A stretch of DNA of 64,000 nt from Ascarosepion bandense (GCA_037127315.1 JBBBDQ010001271.1:1781501-1845500), one strand, 5' to 3'; numbered from the stretch's first letter, positions 1 to 12,149 are shown. Numbers and translations: made by a program. The notes: generated by a model from the letters alone, not told the origin.

Positions 1-841
1 TTACATAGATTTTTTTGTTTTACATTGATGATCACCATGTACAAGGCCTGAGAGTAACTCAAGATAGATTTGCAGAATAAAAGGCACAGTATATGCAAAC
101 ATGTGAGGAAAATCCTGAATAGATCCCTACTGGGAAAAATGGAGGGTAAGTAGTGATAATTAATCAACAGAAAACAATATTCAAATTTGAAAGAAATCAA
201 CATTGTAACTTGAAAGTATACAATAATCTAATTATAATAAATGCAGGATTTTGGCCACAAATATGCTTTAATTAAAGCAAGCTATGGGTTTATCAGTTTT
301 CATCAGCCATTTTGATACTAAGGTTAACCCTATTATGAACAGCTAAAGATATTTGTACTCAGAAAGCAATTAGCATACCAAGGAGAGTGCAAAAGTACTG
401 AGGAGATATCAGTGTAATTTATCATTTATTACTGACATAAAAATTCGACAAATTTCAAGCTAATAATGTATCTTATTTAGACTATTCACACTGTTCAGAC
501 TCTTGTCCTCATCTTTGTTGCCATATTCATGATGTTTCAACTGTTGTACGCTTTAGCCCTCTTTAGCTGTTTGGAATTTCAAACTAAACCCTTTATTCTC
601 TCCACAAACTTCTTTTACAAACTTACATACAGAATTATAGATGGTTTAATGCTAATGATACATGACTGACCAATGAGAATTGATCCAAGCAAAATTGAAA
701 ATACCTTAGACCTGTTCTTTCGTTTTCTTTCTCTCAATCTCTGACAAAGATTTAATAAAAGTGAAACATGTTAGGTTGATAAATGTTTCACATTTGTTCT
801 TGATCTTATCATATTACCCCGACAGTAGTATCCAGAGTATC
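1..841. other. Non-coding AT-rich stretch with an old repeat fragment
   Basis: No open reading frame of note. Positions 468-545 resemble, in reverse orientation, the palindromic repeat at 53760-53885; they share a motif reading 'ttgccatattca' followed by 'atgttt'. The rest shows nothing I recognise. The short repeated string 'atccagagt' at about 829-847 lies just before the LINE begins and may be insertion-site debris. Confidence 0.4.
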
Positions 842-845
842 CAGA

Positions 846-2111
846 GTAATTTCAAAACTCGACCCCCATAAGGCGTGTGGAGACGATGGAATCCCGGTGA
901 TAGTCCTTAAGAGGTGTGCCCCTGAACTTTCCCTTGTCCTCTCTAAACTGTTTAACTACTGCCTTTCTGCTTCCTGCTTTCCTGCATGTTGGAAATTCTC
1001 CTCAGTCGTTCCTGTCTTTAAGAACTGTGGTGAACCCTCGGACCCATCCAACTATCGCCCTATCAGTCTTCTACCAATATTCGGGAAAGTATTCGAGGCT
1101 ATAATCAATGCTGAAATAGTTCATCATCTCACCGCCCACAAACTGTTCTCCGACAGGCAATATGGATTCCAATTTGACAGGTCCACAGCCGACCTGCTAA
1201 CAACCGTAACGGAGTACATGCTACAGGCCCTTGATGAGTCTGACGAGGCTCGCGCAGTTGCTCTGGACATCTCCAAGGCTTTCGACAGGGTTTGGCACCC
1301 TGGCCTCCTATGCAAACTACGTGGTTATGGTATTACCGGTCGCCTGCTTGACCTAATCCAATCTTTCTTAAATAACCGCAAAATGAAGGTCGTTCTGAAT
1401 GGGCGTGCCTCTTCATCCTACAGCACGAATGCTTGTGTCCCACAAGGCTCTATCCTGTGCCCAACGCTCTTCCTTATTTTCATCAACAACCTCCCAGATG
1501 AGATCAAGTCCCAAGTAGGCATCTACGCAGATGACACTACAATATACTCCTGCTCCAGTAAGGAACCTGTCGTGGCGGACAGACATAATCTCGCTGCTGA
1601 CCTTGAGCGGGATCTACACTCTGTGGTGGACTGGGGCAAGAAGTGGCTTGTCAACTTCAATTCATCTAAGACCAAGCTGTTGTCTGTCAACCATTACAGG
1701 CAACCTCTTCTGCCTCCCATAAGCATGGACCAGATGATTCTCCCGGAGAGTAATACACTACGCCTCCTCGAACTTACCCTGTCCTCAGACCTCAAATGGA
1801 AGCACTATATTGAATCCATAGCAAAATCTACTGCTAAGAAGATTGGGTCACTATGTCGATCCAAGATGTTTTTTCCACCTGAATCCATCCTGCATATATA
1901 CAAATCAACCATCCGTCCGTGCATGGAGTACTGCTGCCATTTATGGTCAGGTGCCCCTGCTGTTCTCCTCAGTGTTCTTGACAAGCTCCAAAGGAGAGTC
2001 TGTAATGTGATAGGTACTGATCTGGCGACTCGACTGCAGCCACTTTCCCATCATCAAAATGTGGCCTCCCTCTGTCTCTTCTATAAATACTTTCATGGCT
2101 TAAGTCACTGA
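846..2111 (+). pseudogene. LINE reverse transcriptase, 5'-truncated
   Basis: Reads open for about 420 codons without an internal stop, so this is the best preserved coding fragment in the window. Visible RT motifs are 'NYRPISLLP' (fingers), 'ALDISKAFDRVWH' (first catalytic Asp), 'VPQGSILCPTLF' and 'YADDTT' at about residues 210-213 counted from the GTG at 897. A conserved C-terminal block after the thumb includes 'YIESIAKS' and 'IRPCMEYCCHLWSG'. The true start lies in the missing 5' part, so the reported GTG is arbitrary. The frame ends at a stop just after 'FHGLSH'. Compared with copy B, about 16 bp encoding the expected 'CFDEL' are missing, which shifts the frame. It cannot make the full enzyme. 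Confidence 0.9.
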
Positions 2112-2335
2112 TGCCTCCTCAACAGGTGTTTACCCATGCAACCAGACTGGCAACTGGGTCCCACCCATTCACAGTCAGGTTAGCCAAACGCAGACGACAA
2201 TTCTACTCCTGCAGCTTCCTCTCTCGCACTTCCCGCCTGTGGAACTCACTCCCGTATTCTTGCTTTCCTGACGGCTACGACCTCCAGAAATTTAAAAGCA
2301 AAGTTAATACTCACCTACTAACCAGTGGACTCTAG
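2111..2335 (+). pseudogene. C-terminal end of the same LINE ORF, shifted frame
   Basis: Continues the protein of the preceding pseudogene in another frame after the small deletion near 2100. It contains the family's end block 'RLWNSLPYSCFPDG' and 'KFKSKVNTHLL', also found in the copies at 9.5, 18.1, 34.4 and 46.9 kb, and a stop at the expected place just before the 3' UTR. The ATG at 2111 is not a biological start. Confidence 0.85.
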
Positions 2336-2550
2336 CTCTCTCCCCTCCCCTGTATAATCTTCACTTTCTCTCCGCCCATGTATCTGTCATTGTACCTGCT
2401 TTCTCAGCTTTCTATTCTTCCTTTCTAACTAGCTTGTACTCCTCACTCTTTTCTAATTAATCTTTTTACATTTATGTAACCCCCTGCACATCAGTGGCGT
2501 TTCTGCCTTGCTCGGGGTGAAATGATTAAAAAAAAAAAAAAAAAAAAATC

Positions 2551-3036
2551 CTGTCATCTATATTTGATTTGCATTTGATATCTAATTCATATATATGTTT
2601 AGTTACATTCACAAATTAAAAACTCATTGTCAAGTAGTCCATTTATTTATGAGAAAAAAATAAATAAAATAGTAAAAAAATAAAGATGAATTAAATTAAA
2701 AAATTGTAATATTAAAACCATTTTCACAAATATAAATTAAGTTACCTCCCTTACATAGTGTTAAATTTTAGATTTTAAATTAACAGAGCATGTTCTATGC
2801 ATGTACAAAAAAGTACAACTGTCAAATACATTAACTTTTATCTTACAAATTTACCCCTGAAGATTGAACGTACTTGGAAAAATAAAAGGAACAAGAAAAA
2901 CCATAGCACCTTTCTTAATGAGTTTAATTACAACAGTAGGAAATTAATCCATGAATTCAAGAGGATTAAAATAAAGCTAAACAGACATATGTCTAGATTA
3001 TTCAACAATATATATATATACACACACACGCACATA

Positions 3037-3092
<56 letters not shown>

Positions 3093-3859
3093 ATTTTAAA
3101 AAGTTGTTAAAGAAAATATATATTATATAAAAAAATGTACTAATCATCACCAGCACTCACTGTGCACTATTATATATATTTAATCTGACATATTTATTCC
3201 TTGTTATATTATTATGGATGGGCTCTTGCCGTCAACAGTTATGGCAAAATATACCAATATGCCATCTAAAATAACAGCAACATATATATCGATGTATCTT
3301 ACATTAAGATGTAAGAAAAAAAATAATTCAAAGAATAGGAGTGAAACGTATTATATATTATATATGCACAAATAAATACACGGTGGTCTTTATTATAATA
3401 GAGAGAATTATAGGGACTTGTCTACTCTAATGTTCCTTCGAGATCAAGCAATAAAGTGTTCAGAATCAAACAGGAAATTTGAAGGAATCAATCAGTGTGG
3501 AGAAGCAATTTTCTTGACTGGGATTTTGCACTAGCTGACAATACTCATTAATAAAAAAAATGGGGCTTCTATTTCAAATATGAAGTGCCCAGTATAATAA
3601 TGTTTTAAGCAATATACATAAACACATGTCTAAATATTCTTACATCAAGTGTATCTGAAAAAGAGACAAAATGAATAAAAAGAGAAAAGATGAAAACTTG
3701 GCCAATGCATTTTACCCTCTGATGGACTTTATCAGGCAATGTCTTGGTAAAATCTCTAAGAGGCCAAAACATGTCAGCAAAGTTTAGTTTTACCTCTGGT
3801 CTCTTTTTATTCATATATATGTATATAGAGAGAGGAGGGCAGATACAACAAAAATTTCA
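2551..3859. other. AT-rich non-coding stretch with long (TA)n tract
   Basis: Holds a long (TA)n microsatellite at about 3008-3086 with a short CA interruption. The reading frame across 2797-3087 runs into the TA tract and encodes only a lysine/asparagine-rich stretch followed by Ile-Tyr repeats, so I do not call it a gene. On the minus strand around 3700-3730 there is a motif reading 'cctgataaagtcc' followed by 'gagggtaaaatgc', loosely like the hammerhead-type ends elsewhere. Confidence 0.5.
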
Positions 3860-4081
3860 GAAATTATATATCTAATTTCAGAATAATTCCCCTGTTATTT
3901 TTAATCTAAATGATCTAAAAGTAAATGTTTGCCTCATTACAAAAACCTTTTTATCACAGTTAGCAAGATAGAAATTATATATCTAATTTCAGAATAATTC
4001 CCCTGTTATTTTTAATCTAAATGATCTAAAAGTAAATGTTTGCCTCATTACAAAAACCTTTTTATCACAGTTAGCAAGATA
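3860..4081. repeat. Exact tandem duplication, 111-bp unit x2
   Basis: Unit one spans 3860-3970 and unit two 3971-4081. I see no difference between the units, so the duplication is recent. The unit begins 'gaaattatatatctaattt' and ends 'gttagcaagata'. It carries no coding content. Confidence 0.9.
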
Positions 4082-4517
4082 GAAATCTGGAAATACCAAA
4101 GTCTGTTGATAGTACTGTTGAATCAACACAGATCACTAAGTTGTAGTCAACCAAAAACAAAATAAAACTACTAATCCATGAAGATAAGGAAATCTTACTG
4201 AAAGAATGAGAAACATTTTGGTTGAATGTCAAGGGAAATATTATGTTTTATATCAAAGGTTTAATGCAACAAAAGCTCAAAGCAATCTTGCTGGACTAAT
4301 AGGCAAAAATCATCTAGAAACCTAACCAAAACTTACTGAATATTCTTGTAACCCATAAGAGTAGATGGGCAAGATGGGTTTTCTAAAGGTCATTTGAAAG
4401 GTAATCATTATAACAGCCACATGAATAAAAATACATTCCCTCTATTTAACAAGGCTACCTTTTTAGACTTAGCACCTGCTAATTTTCTCTTTTTCATCTA
4501 GCATTCTATCTACCTAC

Positions 4518-4518
<1 letters not shown>

Positions 4519-4587
<69 letters not shown>

Positions 4588-4662
4588 CTAGTAGGTTTTT
4601 TTATTTATGTTTAACAGTGTTTATATATTGATTCAGGATGTTTTGTGTGTGTGTAGAAGAAT

Positions 4663-4705
<43 letters not shown>
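4519..4705. repeat. (TA)n/(TG)n and (TA)n microsatellites
   Basis: A TA run at about 4519-4545 passes directly into a TG run to about 4585. A second TA run lies at about 4665-4702. The minus-strand frame over 4611-4805 is created by the second tract and is not a gene. Confidence 0.9.
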
Positions 4706-4708
<3 letters not shown>

Positions 4709-4811
4709 GAGTGTCTATGTGTATTAGAACTGAGAAATTTCTAGCTGTAACTTTTATTCTTCCAATTACCACAACAGGAACAGTTAATTCATTAATGCCC
4801 ACCATAAAATC

Positions 4812-5215
4812 TGGTATTAATTACAAAAATTAAGATAAAATTTGGTATTAATTATAGGTTCATAAAAAGATTTTGTCTTAATTTTAAGTTTCTAAAACAT
4901 TACATATTAATTATAGGTTCAGAAAAAATCCTGTATTAAATATAAGTTAAGAAAAAATGCATATTAATTATAGTTTTAGAAAAAATTGCATATTAATTAT
5001 ATGTTTAGAAAAATATCACGTATTAATTACAGGTTTCTAAAAAATCCCATTAATTCTAGGCTTAGAAAAAAACACGTATTAATTATGGTTTTTTAAAAGC
5101 ACACATATTAATTATAAGCTTAGAAAAAAAATCAGATAATGATAATAGATTTCTGAAAAAATTACAGATTATAGGTTTAGAAAAAAATCATGTATTAATT
5201 ATAGATTAAAACCCA
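4812..5215. repeat. Degenerate AT-rich minisatellite, about 30-40-bp period
   Basis: About twelve imperfect units built on 'gtattaattataggtttag' followed by an A run and 'tc'. Unit length drifts between about 30 and 40 bp, and substitutions are numerous, so the array is old. No coding potential. Confidence 0.75.
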
Positions 5216-5435
5216 TTAATGTCAAACTCTCAAAAATAGAGCAGCAAATAATATTAGGTTAAAATAAAAGCACACCACTGTCTTTAGCCTTTAATATAGT
5301 ATACATTAAGGATTGTATATAGTCTCTCTCTCTAAAAAAATATGCATTATATCTCATATATATATATTTGAATAAAGACTTGATAATACAATACTAAAAT
5401 TGTGATTTAAATAGGTACAAAGATATTTTTATCGA

Positions 5436-5562
5436 ACTTTTAGGAATCCTTTCAGGCCACATTTATAATTTCCTGTTATCAGTTATTTTTTTGCCTTTGA
5501 CAAAAGTATGCCAATGATTCCTTCTGAAGATGAGTTAGTCTTAAAGGATTCCTAAAGGTTAA
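5436..5562. repeat. Small inverted repeat, foldback/MITE-like
   Basis: The left arm 'aacttttaggaatcctttca' (about 5438-5457) is matched in reverse complement by 'taaaggattcctaaaggtt' (about 5543-5561), with roughly 85 bp between. Arms of about 20 bp with few mismatches suggest a foldback or MITE-like element. I see no clear target duplication. Confidence 0.5.
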
Positions 5563-5604
5563 AAAAAATGTGTTTTTACTGATTAAAATCTGTATGCATA
5601 TTAA

Positions 5605-5900
5605 TCATTTCCCTTCCCCCAAACAAGGCAATAAAGTCACTAAGATATAGAGGGTTACAGAATATAAGAGAATGAGAAACATTATTAAAGAGTGAGAACT
5701 GTAAAAGAACAGGAATCAAGAAGACCGAATATAATGGTTGACATTGCATCTACATTTTTGAAGATCAAAGTTGACCAGAAAGCAAGAAGCCAGAAGAGGG
5801 TTCAACAAGAAGTGTGAGAAAAGTAACTGTTAGCATAGAACTTACGGTTACATCCCCCCATTTTAACTGTAAAAGGATGAAACCTTGAGTAGTATTTATT
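5605..5900 (-). mobile_element. CR1-type LINE 3' fragment, second subfamily
   Basis: On the minus strand this ends with a tail matching 'tgattaat' and encodes decayed forms of the LINE end block, for example residues resembling 'FDLQKFKCNVN', as in the fragments at 47.64 and 48.2 kb. The wording of the end block differs from copies A and B, so I place it in a sister subfamily. Confidence 0.6.
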
Positions 5901-6060
5901 CAAACAAGTTTATTAAAACAGATTGATAATTTATTTTTTCCTTACAATTTTCTGGTTTGTATAGAAGCTGTGACATTCTGAATCAAAACTGTTCAAAGTT
6001 CATGTTATTTCTTCAAGAACTTTTAACTATTTTTTGTCATTATGAGAAACATTCTTTTCA

Positions 6061-6920
6061 CCGGATTTGTTCAACCTATACAGCGAGAATATTTTGAGGA
6101 CCCTAGATAACATGCCAGGATTTGTTATTGGTGGCCACAACCTGAACAACATAAGGTATGCGGACGATACAGTGCTGATTGCGGACACGGAAAGGAAACT
6201 ACAAGACCTCATACAGAAAGTAGCAGTGGAGAGTGACAAGAAGGGACTACAAATAAACTTTAAGAAAACTGAGTGCATGGTCATCAGCAAAAGATACAAC
6301 CCAAAATGCCAAATACAGGTGGGGGATAACAGAATCAAGCAAGTACAAAAATTTAAGTACCTAGGAAGTGTTCTAACAGAAGATGGAAAGTGTGACACGG
6401 AGATCTGAAGGTGAATTGGCATGGCAAAAGACGTGTTCCAGAAGATGAGCAAAATACTAACACACAGGAAAATCTCAATAGAAACAAAGAAAAGAGTGCT
6501 AGACTGCTACGTGATGTCAGTTCTTCAATACGGCAGTGAATGCTGGACAATATCATCGAAAATGAGGACAAAACTGGAGGCGGCTGAAATGTGGTTCTAC
6601 AGAAGGATGCTACGGATCCAAGCAATGAGGAGGGGTTGGTAACAAAAAGGAAATTGATGCTGAGCATCAGGAAGAGACAACTGAAGTTCCTGGGACATGC
6701 AATGAGGAAAGAGAGCCTGGAGAACCTGATACTGACTGGTCAGATAGAAGGAAGGAGAGACAGAGAAAGGCAGCGGATAACATATTTGCAGGGTCTGATC
6801 AGGTGGATGACGGAACGGGGGTTGCCAGGAGCAACAGGCTCAAACATACTAAGAGCCACAAGGGATAGGGAGACGTGGAGAACCATGATCGCCTACGTCC
6901 TGAAGGGACACGGCACATAG
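6061..6920 (+). pseudogene. RTE-type reverse transcriptase C-terminal half, frameshifted
   Basis: Three overlapping frames together cover one protein end. Positions 6067-6408 carry the palm motif YADD (residues 31-34) and 'FKYLGSVLTEDGKCDTEI'. Positions 6421-6642 carry 'ISIETKKRVLDCYVMSVLQ' and 'YGSECWT'. Positions 6591-6920 carry 'RKRQLKFLGHAMRKESLENL' and the end block 'TWRTMIAYVLKGHGT'. A stop at 6406-6408 and a frameshift near 6640 break it. It has no start codon of its own and no endonuclease, so it is dead. Confidence 0.85.
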
Positions 6921-6936
6921 AAGAAGAAGAAGAATA
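6061..6936 (+). mobile_element. RTE-type LINE, 5'-truncated
   Basis: A second, unrelated non-LTR lineage. The fragment begins just before the RT catalytic block ('LFNLYSE', then 'NIRYADDTVLIADTE') and runs to the end of the ORF at 6920, followed by a short (GAA)n tail to about 6936. A short-motif tail rather than poly(A) is typical of RTE-clade elements, and the protein resembles the RTE/BovB type. Degenerate pieces of this 3' end recur at 12.2, 21.9, 27, 29.8, 42.9, 45.6, 47.3 and 48.8 kb. Confidence 0.85.
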
Positions 6937-8404
6937 TTAGTGCCATCAAGAAAAGTTTTATCAGCTTTGTGCTAGTATTTCTATGAATGTTGTCGTTTTT
7001 ATTGAAATATTCTGCTATTAAATTTAAATGATAATGTGTAAAGTGGTTCATAATTTTATATAAGGGACACATGTATTAAATTTTAAAAAGATATTAGACC
7101 ATGAAGGTTAAGAAAACTTGATAGTATTTGAGGAGAATGCTAATAAATAAAAATACTACATAAATTTCATGGTTTTACTATTTGAATTTTCTGATGAATT
7201 TTATTTAAGTTAATAACTGAATGAGCTCCTTGTGAGCTTCACAAGTAGAAAATTCCCCTATTGCCTTGTTAATTATGTGAGATTAACAACTTTAACAGAA
7301 TGCATAAATATAAATGCAGGTCATCATTTAAAGAAGTAATGGGATACAAAGGAAAAGATTAAAAACTGCCAGGATTTTTCATTTCACTGCTGTAAGCTCA
7401 TCAAGTGGCTCTTGGGCATTTTATGGGGGTGAACATCATTGTAAAAAAAAGCAGGCATTAAATGCATCATTTCTATTTTCCCTTTCTTTGATTTTTCTTT
7501 CTCTCACTAAAACCAAATGGCATCTCTGATATGTCTTTTCTGTCTTTTCTCACAGTCAAAACAGAATAGTCTATTATATTTTGCTTTATTGGCAGAGTGT
7601 AACATACATGCTAAGGAACAAGCAGAAATATAATTTTTTTCAAAATTGTCTAAATATATTTTAAAATGCCTTCCCCTCTGGAAAAAGATGTGTATTTAGT
7701 ATGAGTCAATTCGTTTGTATAATGACAGCCTAAGGTATTTTGACTTTTTCGTTACATTGGGTATTGTTTTGTATTTTAATATTATCTATCCACTACTATT
7801 TGTTCTATTTTAATAGTTATATTTTGGTTGCTTGCTGTGTGTTGATCAATATGACTTGAACTAAGGTTTGATAAGTGGAAAATTAACAAACATGAGCAGG
7901 GTAGTTGTGTGAGTAGTATCAGAATTTAATGCTATATTTTGATTATTTGTTTCAGAAATTTAATTTCCCAAGGGGCACAAGAATTCATAAACAACATTGT
8001 TTTTACAGAAGTGTAAGTTCTAAAGTTCTGTTATTGGTGTTGGTTAAAAATATTTTAATCTTTTGTAATAAATGGTAAAATTGTAGGTATATACCACCCC
8101 AGTTTTTTAAAAGAAATGATGTATTTTAGTATTTATTGCCAAGTGTATAATTCTAAATGAAAATAGAATGATTCTTTTGTTATTATTATTTCTTATTACA
8201 AGGCAAGGAAGCAAAGATGAACTTGTCCGAATCACCCTAAATTATCTTCATTCTTCCATTAATGAAACTGTAATATAGGTAATTATTAAATATTTATAAA
8301 TTCATTTAATGCACATATTATTGCACAGTATTAACAAAACAACCATTCTATTTTCATTTACAATTATGAAATACATAATTTTTTTAAACACTGGGGTGGC
8401 CTAA
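6937..8404. other. Non-coding stretch, nothing recognised
   Basis: AT-rich, without long open frames and without any of the repeats found elsewhere in the window. It contains short A, T and TTATTA runs only. Confidence 0.4.
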
Positions 8405-8640
8405 TAATTATGGCTGATAGTGTATATATATACAAGTTCCATTAAAAATAACATAAGTTATTATCATTAAGTTTTTTATATCATTTTTCATGTGCTGATA
8501 TAATTTTTTTCTTTTCAGAACTCAAATTATATAAGAATTGTCCAAAGGTTTTGTACTTTCAAGCACTTTTGGCTATACTTTTAGCCATTATTAAGAATTA
8601 ATTTTGTTTTACTTGTAAGCATGTTGCTACTATGTTCATA
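8405..8640 (+). repeat. Interspersed repeat shared with about 20.40-20.97 kb
   Basis: The segment from 'ttccattaaaaataac' through 'tttagccattattaag' and 'acttgtaagcatgttgc' has a diverged counterpart at 20400-20548 plus 20917-20985, where a LINE fragment splits it. Nature unknown; no coding content. Confidence 0.5.
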
Positions 8641-8829
8641 ATTGATGTCATTAAGTGTAGAATTTCTCTTTTTTATTAGTAATGCCTCCATTATTTTTAA
8701 TCTTCTTTCAAATGATTGTAGTGAAAATGACTTACATGATTTTGTAAATCATTTTCACCACAATTATTCAACATTGCATGATGATGAGGTAAAATCTTGA
8801 AACAGAAATTTCTGTGTTGCAATGTAAAT

Positions 8830-10232
8830 TGCGGCCCACAGGCTTCTCTTGGACAAACAGTATGGTTTTCGCTCCACCAGGTCTACTGCTGATATGCTAA
8901 TGACCATTACTGAGTACATATACCAGGCTCTCAACAAGAATGGCGAAACACAAACCGTTGCCTTGGACATCTCCAAAGCTTTCAACAGAGTCTGGCATGC
9001 TGGCCTTTGTGCAAACTGTGGAGCTATGGTATAACTGGATATTTGTTTGATCTAATCCAGTCATTTCTCTCTAAACGCACTTTGAAGGTAGTATTAAACG
9101 GTCATGCCTCCCAAAAATACTACACGAATGTTGGCATCCCTCAAGGCCCTATCCTGGGTCCCATGCTCTTTCTGATCTACATTAATGATCCCCAGATGCC
9201 ATTAGATCCCAGGTAGGCATGTACGCTGATGACACCACAATCTACTCTCGTCTCGATCAAAAACACAGTGTGGGCGACAAAGCAAGCTTCACTGCTGAGC
9301 TTGAAAAGGGCCTCCAATCTGTGGTGGACTGAAGTAAGAAGTGGCTCGTGAATATCAATGCATCCAAAACAAGCTGCTATCAACTAACCACCATAGACAA
9401 TCACACCTACCTCCCATTAGCATGGAATAGGCCTGCCTCCCTGAGAGTAAAACACTACGCCTCCTTGGCCTTACATTCTCGACGGACCTCAAATAGAATG
9501 ACTATATCGAATCCATTGCTAAGTCTGCTGCTATGAAGGTTGGTTCTCTGTGCAGGGCCCCGAAATTTTTCCCGTCTGAATCTATCCTGCACATATATAA
9601 ATCTACCATCCGCCCGTATATTGAATACTGCTGCCACATCTGGTCGGGTGCCCCTGCTACTCTCCTCGGGCTTCTTGACAAAATACAACGGAGAATCTGT
9701 AACGTGATCGATCCTGTCTTGGCGGACCGGCTGCAACCACTCTCTCACCGACGTGACGTGGCTTCCCTGTGCCTCTTCTACAAGTACTTTCATGGCCTCT
9801 GCTTCGATGAACTTAAGTCATTCGTGCCGCCTAGGTACGAATTTACACGAGATACTAGATTGGCAACTAGGTCCCACCCTTTCACAGTGAAACCAATAAA
9901 ATGTAACTGCAATTTCTACTCCAACAGCTTCTTTTCTCGCATTTCCCGCCTGTGGAATTCCCTTCCACATGCCTGCTTCCCCAATGGCTACAATCTCCAG
10001 GAGTTTAAGTGTAAGGTCAATAGACACCTCCTAACACACTAACTTGCATCTATTCTTTCAACCACTCTCACCATCTAACCAATCCTCATTCTCGGTACCC
10101 TGACCCGTCTATCACCCTCCTTCTGATATTTCCTGTATCTAACCATCCTTTCCCCATCACTCCCTATGTAACCCCCTGCACTATAGTGGCAGTAGAATGC
10201 CTTGCTAGGGGTGAAATGGTTAAAAAAAAATC
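8830..10232 (+). mobile_element. CR1/Jockey-type LINE, 5'-truncated, copy B
   Basis: Same family as copy A, starting further into the RT domain ('LLDKQYGFRSTRSTADML') and ending with the family tail 'ggggtgaaatggttaaaa' plus a short A tract. The coding part is broken into several frames (8849-9034, 9007-9216, 9348-9536, 9533-10042). Motifs seen in order include 'ALDISKAFNRVWH', 'GIPQGPILGPMLF', 'MYADDTT' near 9220 and the C-terminal block. It is an old, dead copy. Confidence 0.88.
9533..10042 (+). pseudogene. LINE ORF C-terminal region
   Basis: An open 169-codon frame over the part of the LINE protein downstream of the RT palm: 'SILHIYKSTIRPYIEYCCH', 'LLGLLDKIQRRICNVID', 'VASLCLFYKYFHGLCFDELK' and 'SRLWNSLPHACFPNGYNLQ'. 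The natural stop falls before the 3' UTR. This is the most complete version of the end block here and is the reference I used for the shorter fragments. The ATG at 9533 is inside the gene and is not a true start. Confidence 0.85.
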
Positions 10233-11107
10233 TTAAATAAATAACTAATTTAGTTATATTTTGCTCTACAATTTATGTTGTATTGAGAATTTTTTAAAAA
10301 GTAAATGCCAGAGAACTTGAGATTCTAAACCTGTTAGTTCTCTTCACCTGGATATATATATATATATATATACAGAAAGAGAGAGAGAGAGAGAAGATTG
10401 ACAGAAAAATATACCGTTATCAGAAAAAGCATTTTATTTCAACCTGAATGCTTGGATTTCACTTTTACTGCATTATTATAAATTATTACTGAAATTTGAT
10501 TACATTTTCAAGTGAGTTTATATTTATATTTATTTGAGGTTTATTTATCTTACATTACTCCAATACTAACTTAGTAATAACATGCAATAAACTGAAATCT
10601 CCTGGTCATATATTAATAATAAATGATTCATTTTCTGATAATACAGTTACAATATGTCTAAATTGTTTTAATATATCTACTATTCTGTTTGATTTTCATC
10701 TAAATTTTATTCATATATATATATATATATATATAAAAATATAAAGAAAATCATAAATGATTTTTTTTTACTAAATTAACATATAAAAATAATTCAATAA
10801 AACTCATGTTTTTAATTATATTTTAATGAAATAAACCAAAAAATGCAAAACAAAATGAAGCAATTTTTGTTTTTAATTATTTTTAATGACGTAAATCATA
10901 AAGTCATTAATTTTTTAATGAAACAAATTGACATTCAAAAATATTTTTACAAAAAATAATTTAATAATTTATGTTTAACTTTATTAAAAATAATTAAAAA
11001 CAAAGAACTGGTTCATATTTTACATACTGACTTTTTCAATAGTTTATTCTAAGAAAAATATTCACTAATTCAGGTTTTAATTCTTTATAAATTACTTTTA
11101 TTTGGCT
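10233..11107. other. AT-rich non-coding stretch with microsatellites
   Basis: Contains (TA)n followed by (GA)n at about 10351-10395 and (TA)n at about 10713-10735. The remainder is A/T-rich sequence with many short 'aataatt' and 'ttttaat' runs. No gene seen. Confidence 0.5.
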
Positions 11108-11815
11108 ACTAGCAGTATAGCCTGGCGTTGCTCGGGTGTAATGAAAGCGTTAAAACTAATCCATGGTCCTGGAGCTCAGACTCTGTGAACGTTGGCATGA
11201 AAGACTAAAAAGCAATAGTTGTTTCCAATTAAAGTGAAACCGTAGACTGAAAAAAAATGAATGGATGTAAGTCAAATTTTGATTTCCTGGTATCAATATC
11301 AAATAAGTTTTTTCATCGTAAACTAAATTTTGAAGGCTAAATAAGTTCGCTGAATAAATGGTAACATGGCTGAGACTAAGAAATACAATTATACCTACTT
11401 AGAGCCAAACCCGAAGCAAAAACTAAAATAAAAGGGCTGAAAACATTACAGACATACAGGCAGATAAACAGACACACACACAAACATTTTGCCTTTTATA
11501 TATATATATTATTGATTTTCTGCACTATTGTAAGAACTGCAAACTTGAAACTTCTGAATATCGTTTCTTATGTCTTTGTCTATGAGTGAAATTTGATTAA
11601 AATCGGACCACTCCTTCTATAACCTGATTTTTTCAATTATCGATTTTCGATATTTATCGGGGGTACCTTGACACAAAACCTAGCTAAGAACACTTGCAGA
11701 TGCTTATAGTACAACTATGTAAATTTTCAAGAAAATCTGTTCAGCCGTTTCGAAGTCTATAGGTAATGGACACACACACACACAAAGTTCCATTTATAAA
11801 TAAGTTTAGATTTAG
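11108..11815 (+). repeat. 'CCGGCG' interspersed repeat, longest copy
   Basis: Begins with the family signature 'ctagcagtatagcctggcg' and ends with 'ttccatttataaataag' then 'tttagat'. This copy is about 708 bp and keeps an internal part (about 11185-11440) missing from most other copies. Two halves end alike: a CA-rich run plus TATATA near 11470-11510, and a CA-rich run plus 'ttataaataag' at the far end. Other copies lie at 16945, 36082, 52941, 54946 (minus) and 55664. The wording 'ggttcagccgtttcg' and the end repeating GATA-like units resemble 3' ends of non-LTR (RTE-like) elements, but I cannot prove the class. No coding capacity. Confidence 0.8.
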
Positions 11816-12149
11816 ATAAAAAGTTATGTTCTATAGTCCTGAGTTGTCCAGGTGTTCATTTTGTGTGTTGAGTTGTGCCCTCCTGAATAATGATAGCCAT
11901 TTCAGCATTAACAGCTGCAGTATATATCTAAAATGTCTGAAGAATTATTTTAAATTTTTTTATAAAATAACAAGTAGAAAATACTTGCACAAATAATTCA
12001 TATAATTATTCTTTTCTTTTTCTTACAGTGAATAATAATTTATTTATATATGGAATAGTTACAAGACAGGAGAGAAAATTTTGTATTTTTAACTAAAGTT
12101 AAAGAAAGCCTTAAGAAACAACAAACTTTGATGAGGAAAAAGAAAAAAA

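Larger units (their letters stand above)
842..2550 (+). mobile_element. CR1/Jockey-type LINE, 5'-truncated, copy A
   Basis: Non-LTR retrotransposon fragment. The coding part starts inside the reverse transcriptase domain (about 846, 'LDPHKACGDDGIP') and continues through the C-terminal region to 2335. A short pyrimidine-rich 3' UTR follows, then the family tail 'ggggtgaaatgattaaaa' and an A tract ending near 2549. The endonuclease domain and 5' UTR are missing, as expected for 5' truncation at insertion. The same tail occurs in the copies near 10.2, 18.4, 20.9, 25.7, 34.2 and 47.2 kb, so the family is well supported. The clade (CR1/L2-like within the Jockey superfamily) is my reading of the protein; the family name is unknown. 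Confidence 0.9.

Noticed and set aside
2797..3087. 96-codon plus-strand open frame
   Set aside because: It ends in a run of Ile-Tyr made by a (TA)n tract, and the rest is low-complexity Lys/Asn without a domain.
3700..3740. Possible hammerhead motif on the minus strand with 'cctgataaagtcc'
   Set aside because: GAAA is replaced by TAAAA and stem II does not form. Similarity to 57.98 kb suggests only a shared old repeat.
4812..5215. CRISPR-like array
   Set aside because: Repeat units drift in length and sequence, spacers are absent and the DNA is eukaryotic.
6027..6667. Two long minus-strand frames (6027-6452 and 6353-6667)
   Set aside because: They are shadows of the plus-strand RTE reverse transcriptase, whose motifs are unmistakable.
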